From: Acidobacteriota bacterium
Lineage (GTDB): Bacteria; Acidobacteriota; Blastocatellia; Pyrinomonadales; Pyrinomonadaceae
Reading direction: 5' to 3'
Assembly (NCBI GenBank): GCA_019639135.1
Contig: JAHBSL010000021.1
Coordinates: forward strand, 19,077 to 83,076
DNA length: 64,000 bases
Shown here: piece by piece, positions 63,201-64,000 of the stretch
How the letters are laid out: the number at the start of each line of letters is the position of its first letter
How positions within the stretch are numbered: the stretch's first letter is position 1
Position numbers and translations under genes: made by a program
The notes under the pieces: generated by a model
Told to the model about the DNA's origin: nothing
Seen by the model: only the letters and a program-made list of their open reading frames with translations
Database searches by the model: none

Positions 63201-63871
63201 TGCAGGAGTGGGAAAAGAGCGAGGCCTGCTATCGCCGGGCGATCGAACTCAACCCCAATTATCCGCTGGGTCATGAGTGGCTTTCGTCGTTCTTGGTCGG
63301 CAGCGGACGCACTGCCGAGGGGCTTCGCGAGCTCGAAAAAGCCGAGTCGCTCGATCCGCTATCTCTTCGCCCAAAGGTCCTTACGGCATGGACCTATTAT
63401 CAGGCAAGAGATTTCACACGCGCTGTCGCGAAGTGCGATGAACTGCTTGCGCTTGCTCCAACGTCAATGCAGAGCCACGTTCAGGCATGCAACGCGTTGC
63501 TTCAGGCCGGCAGCGTCGATGCATCGCTGCGGCATGGCCTTATTGCCGAAGAGCTTGCACCGGATTCACCACTCGTGCTGCATCCGCTGTGCTTTTCACT
63601 CGTTGCCGCGGGTCGTGCCGGGGAAGCACGCGAACGCATCGAACGCTGGAGAAAGATCGCTGAGGAGCGCTATGTCGGCAGCTATTTCTTCGCTCTTGCC
63701 TTTTTTGCGGTCGGTGATACTGACCGTAGTTTCGATTATCTTGAAGCCGCCCGAAAAAACTTCGATCCGTGGTTGGTCTGGACGGCGGTCGAACCTAAAC
63801 TCGATGCCATACGCGGCGACGATCGCTACGCCGAACTTCTCCGCCGCATGAATGGACCTCAACTCCCTTGA
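60242..63871 (+). CDS. Second giant Ser/Thr kinase-like protein with two TolB-like/TPR cassettes
   Basis: A 1209-residue paralogue of the preceding gene. The kinase domain (about 17-250) is divergent: the glycine loop is LGRDSVGEV (middle Gly lost), Lys50 in VAVKLLQ is kept, the catalytic loop reads HGDIKPEN (His141-Gly142-Asp143), so it is a non-RD kinase, and DFG Asp161 is kept. Two TolB-like domains (about 278-410 and 748-880, TLAILPFDA and SIAVLPFRL) each lead into TPR arrays that end with EWMVWFGVDPKLDQIR and PWLVWTAVEPKLDAIR. Unlike the first protein I see no membrane helix. ATG at 60242. It is likely in one operon with the first kinase and may regulate or partner it. Confidence 0.82.
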   Translation: MSEPLRNPVPSAAARIGPYRLDTVLGRDSVGEVYLGVRVDGEFNQRVAVKLLQKGTFDDVTLERFKRERQIAASLNHPNIAHFYGGGTSVDGSPYFVMEYVEGATILEYCDRHRLSFTERMVIFRQICQAIQAAHEADVLHGDIKPENILVTDDGTVKLLDFGLRRCDPEASIAPGRVAESKFDAPECARGELATVASDVYSLGVILSQLSKDADAGPGFAALASGLRVIVAKATAELPEDRYREARDLYKAVEYLFSDSSAPETVAGTPTSRSRKPTLAILPFDAEGTDAAADAFGVGLADSLVSRISRLARIVVRPTTSVLSFSSRKPFDAGLRLGVDFVLAGSSRLSDGEAYVSASLYNVAKHNAVWCREFVEDASDLIELEDSICRQLTGALLPELPREDREELHRPATKDNEAYAAYLRGRFHWSRFTDEGLTASLEEFRRAVHRDPHFLLPYIGIADFFIWSAIFGEIASADAFPEAAAAIDKAISIDADSAEALSRKAFIELLWKRDWKEAERLVRLAIDSNPDTPFAHECLSNIYCSQGIFDEAVSEILKAEALDPFAPRAVLMSSWTYYLCRMNTEATQKARKALAMAPGMPQAMLHLGNSLTEAGEYDEAVKLLRLSAESWKAAGLPRYMLAFARAGQGDKESINKIIAKLTELESSSHVKPYFLAMAFLAGGEHDRAFEYFEKALNEGNEWMVWFGVDPKLDQIRSDPRYRSILERTGNPIALETTTAPRTDGRERSIAVLPFRLIGSSASALGLPEFLGTALADALTLRLSNVRKLKVRPTSSVVVSVERNDDPFECGSELDVEFVVDGILRAASDGMRLTVQLLDVAERSVRWSASFFESTVDLLDLEDSISEQVTRSLLTHIDDEMASQMAKRGTSNPAALDAYLQGRFFWSQFSPETFPKTLASFQRAVELDPEFAAAYAGLADFNGWALIYGLLPPDVALPQMRAYLHRALEIDPGLAEAHAALGLYHSNMQEWEKSEACYRRAIELNPNYPLGHEWLSSFLVGSGRTAEGLRELEKAESLDPLSLRPKVLTAWTYYQARDFTRAVAKCDELLALAPTSMQSHVQACNALLQAGSVDASLRHGLIAEELAPDSPLVLHPLCFSLVAAGRAGEARERIERWRKIAEERYVGSYFFALAFFAVGDTDRSFDYLEAARKNFDPWLVWTAVEPKLDAIRGDDRYAELLRRMNGPQLP

Positions 63872-63984
63872 GCATTTCGGGCGAACTTTTCTTCGTAACG
63901 GCTCGCCTTAAGAAACTCATCGAAGTCCTTGATCTCAAGGATCTCTTTGATCGCCGCACGTCGTTCGGTGAGTCGGAGACTCAC
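63859..63984 (-). CDS. Possible small protein or gene tail at window end
   Basis: A 41-codon minus-strand frame that ends inside the second kinase gene (13-bp overlap). It reads RLTERRAAIKEILEIKDF followed by EFLKASRYEEKFARNAQGS, with helical, well-behaved composition suggesting the C-terminus of a real protein. A GTG at 63984 is the only start before an in-frame TGA at 63988-63990. A short gene or a frameshifted tail are both possible. A 9-bp hairpin overlaps the start. Confidence 0.25.
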   Translation of the reverse strand: MSLRLTERRAAIKEILEIKDFDEFLKASRYEEKFARNAQGS

Positions 63985-64000
63985 CGCTCATCGATGGGCG

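Noticed and set aside
63099..63851. 250-codon plus-strand frame in a second phase of the kinase gene
   Set aside because: Out-of-phase shadow of the TPR region of the second kinase.

Overview
The window reads as a chromosomal segment of a Gram-negative bacterium, most likely an Acidobacteriota member of the Blastocatellia/Pyrinomonadaceae type. This is inferred from family content, not from a marker gene: a VWFA protein of the kind common in acidobacteria, a DUF1800/DUF1501 pair, giant kinases with TolB-like and TPR modules, and outer-membrane logic (Mla, Lpt, TolC). Genes are densely packed on both strands. There is one tRNA. I see no rRNA, insertion sequence, prophage or CRISPR array.

Layout. 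1-5 kb: a thiolase cut by the window edge and a CoA-transferase (acetoacetyl-CoA/acyl-CoA metabolism), a small hydrolase-like protein, a membrane-protein gene broken by two frameshifts, and proline dehydrogenase. 5-8.6 kb: proS, then an ECF sigma factor, a zinc anti-sigma factor and a Spy/CpxP-like periplasmic protein closed by a terminator. 8.6-11.6 kb: an MlaE-MlaF-MlaD type phospholipid transporter. 11.6-16.3 kb: the arginine operon argR-argC-argD-argF'-argB behind a clear promoter overlapped by a perfect inverted repeat; its carbamoyltransferase is of the acetyl/succinyl-ornithine type. 16.3-22.4 kb (minus strand): a large glycine-rich secreted protein, then gap-pgk-tpiA-secG-tRNA-Leu(GAG) with a 21-bp tandem repeat between gap and pgk. 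22.6-29.2 kb (plus strand): a TolC-like protein, three sugar/glycosyl genes and three secreted proteins.

29.2-46.2 kb is a long minus-strand run: rsmA, RNase J, an ACT protein, an SDR, uppP, recJ, a very large LptC/LptA-like protein, lptB, rpoN, long hpf, hprK, rapZ, a mannose-type EIIA, HPr, arginase, ddl, dodecin. It joins LPS export, sigma-54, ribosome hibernation and a regulatory phosphotransferase branch, resembling the proteobacterial lptB-rpoN-hpf-ptsN-rapZ-npr cluster but with HPr kinase added. 46.3-50 kb: DUF1800 and DUF1501 secreted proteins. 50-55.7 kb (minus strand): an HD-GYP sensor, a zinc-finger membrane protein, ftsY and ribD. 55.9-63.9 kb: two adjacent giant Ser/Thr kinases, each carrying two copies of a TolB-like plus TPR cassette.

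Points to look at first: the paired kinases; a compensating +1/-1 frameshift scar inside ftsY, with a similar pair in the membrane gene near 3 kb; non-standard residues in RapZ (Walker A Lys to Met), RibD (zinc Cys to His) and the ornithine carbamoyltransferase (specificity position Thr); the argR operator; the 21-bp repeat; and a 14-bp inverted repeat spaced 63 bp upstream of the TolC-like gene.
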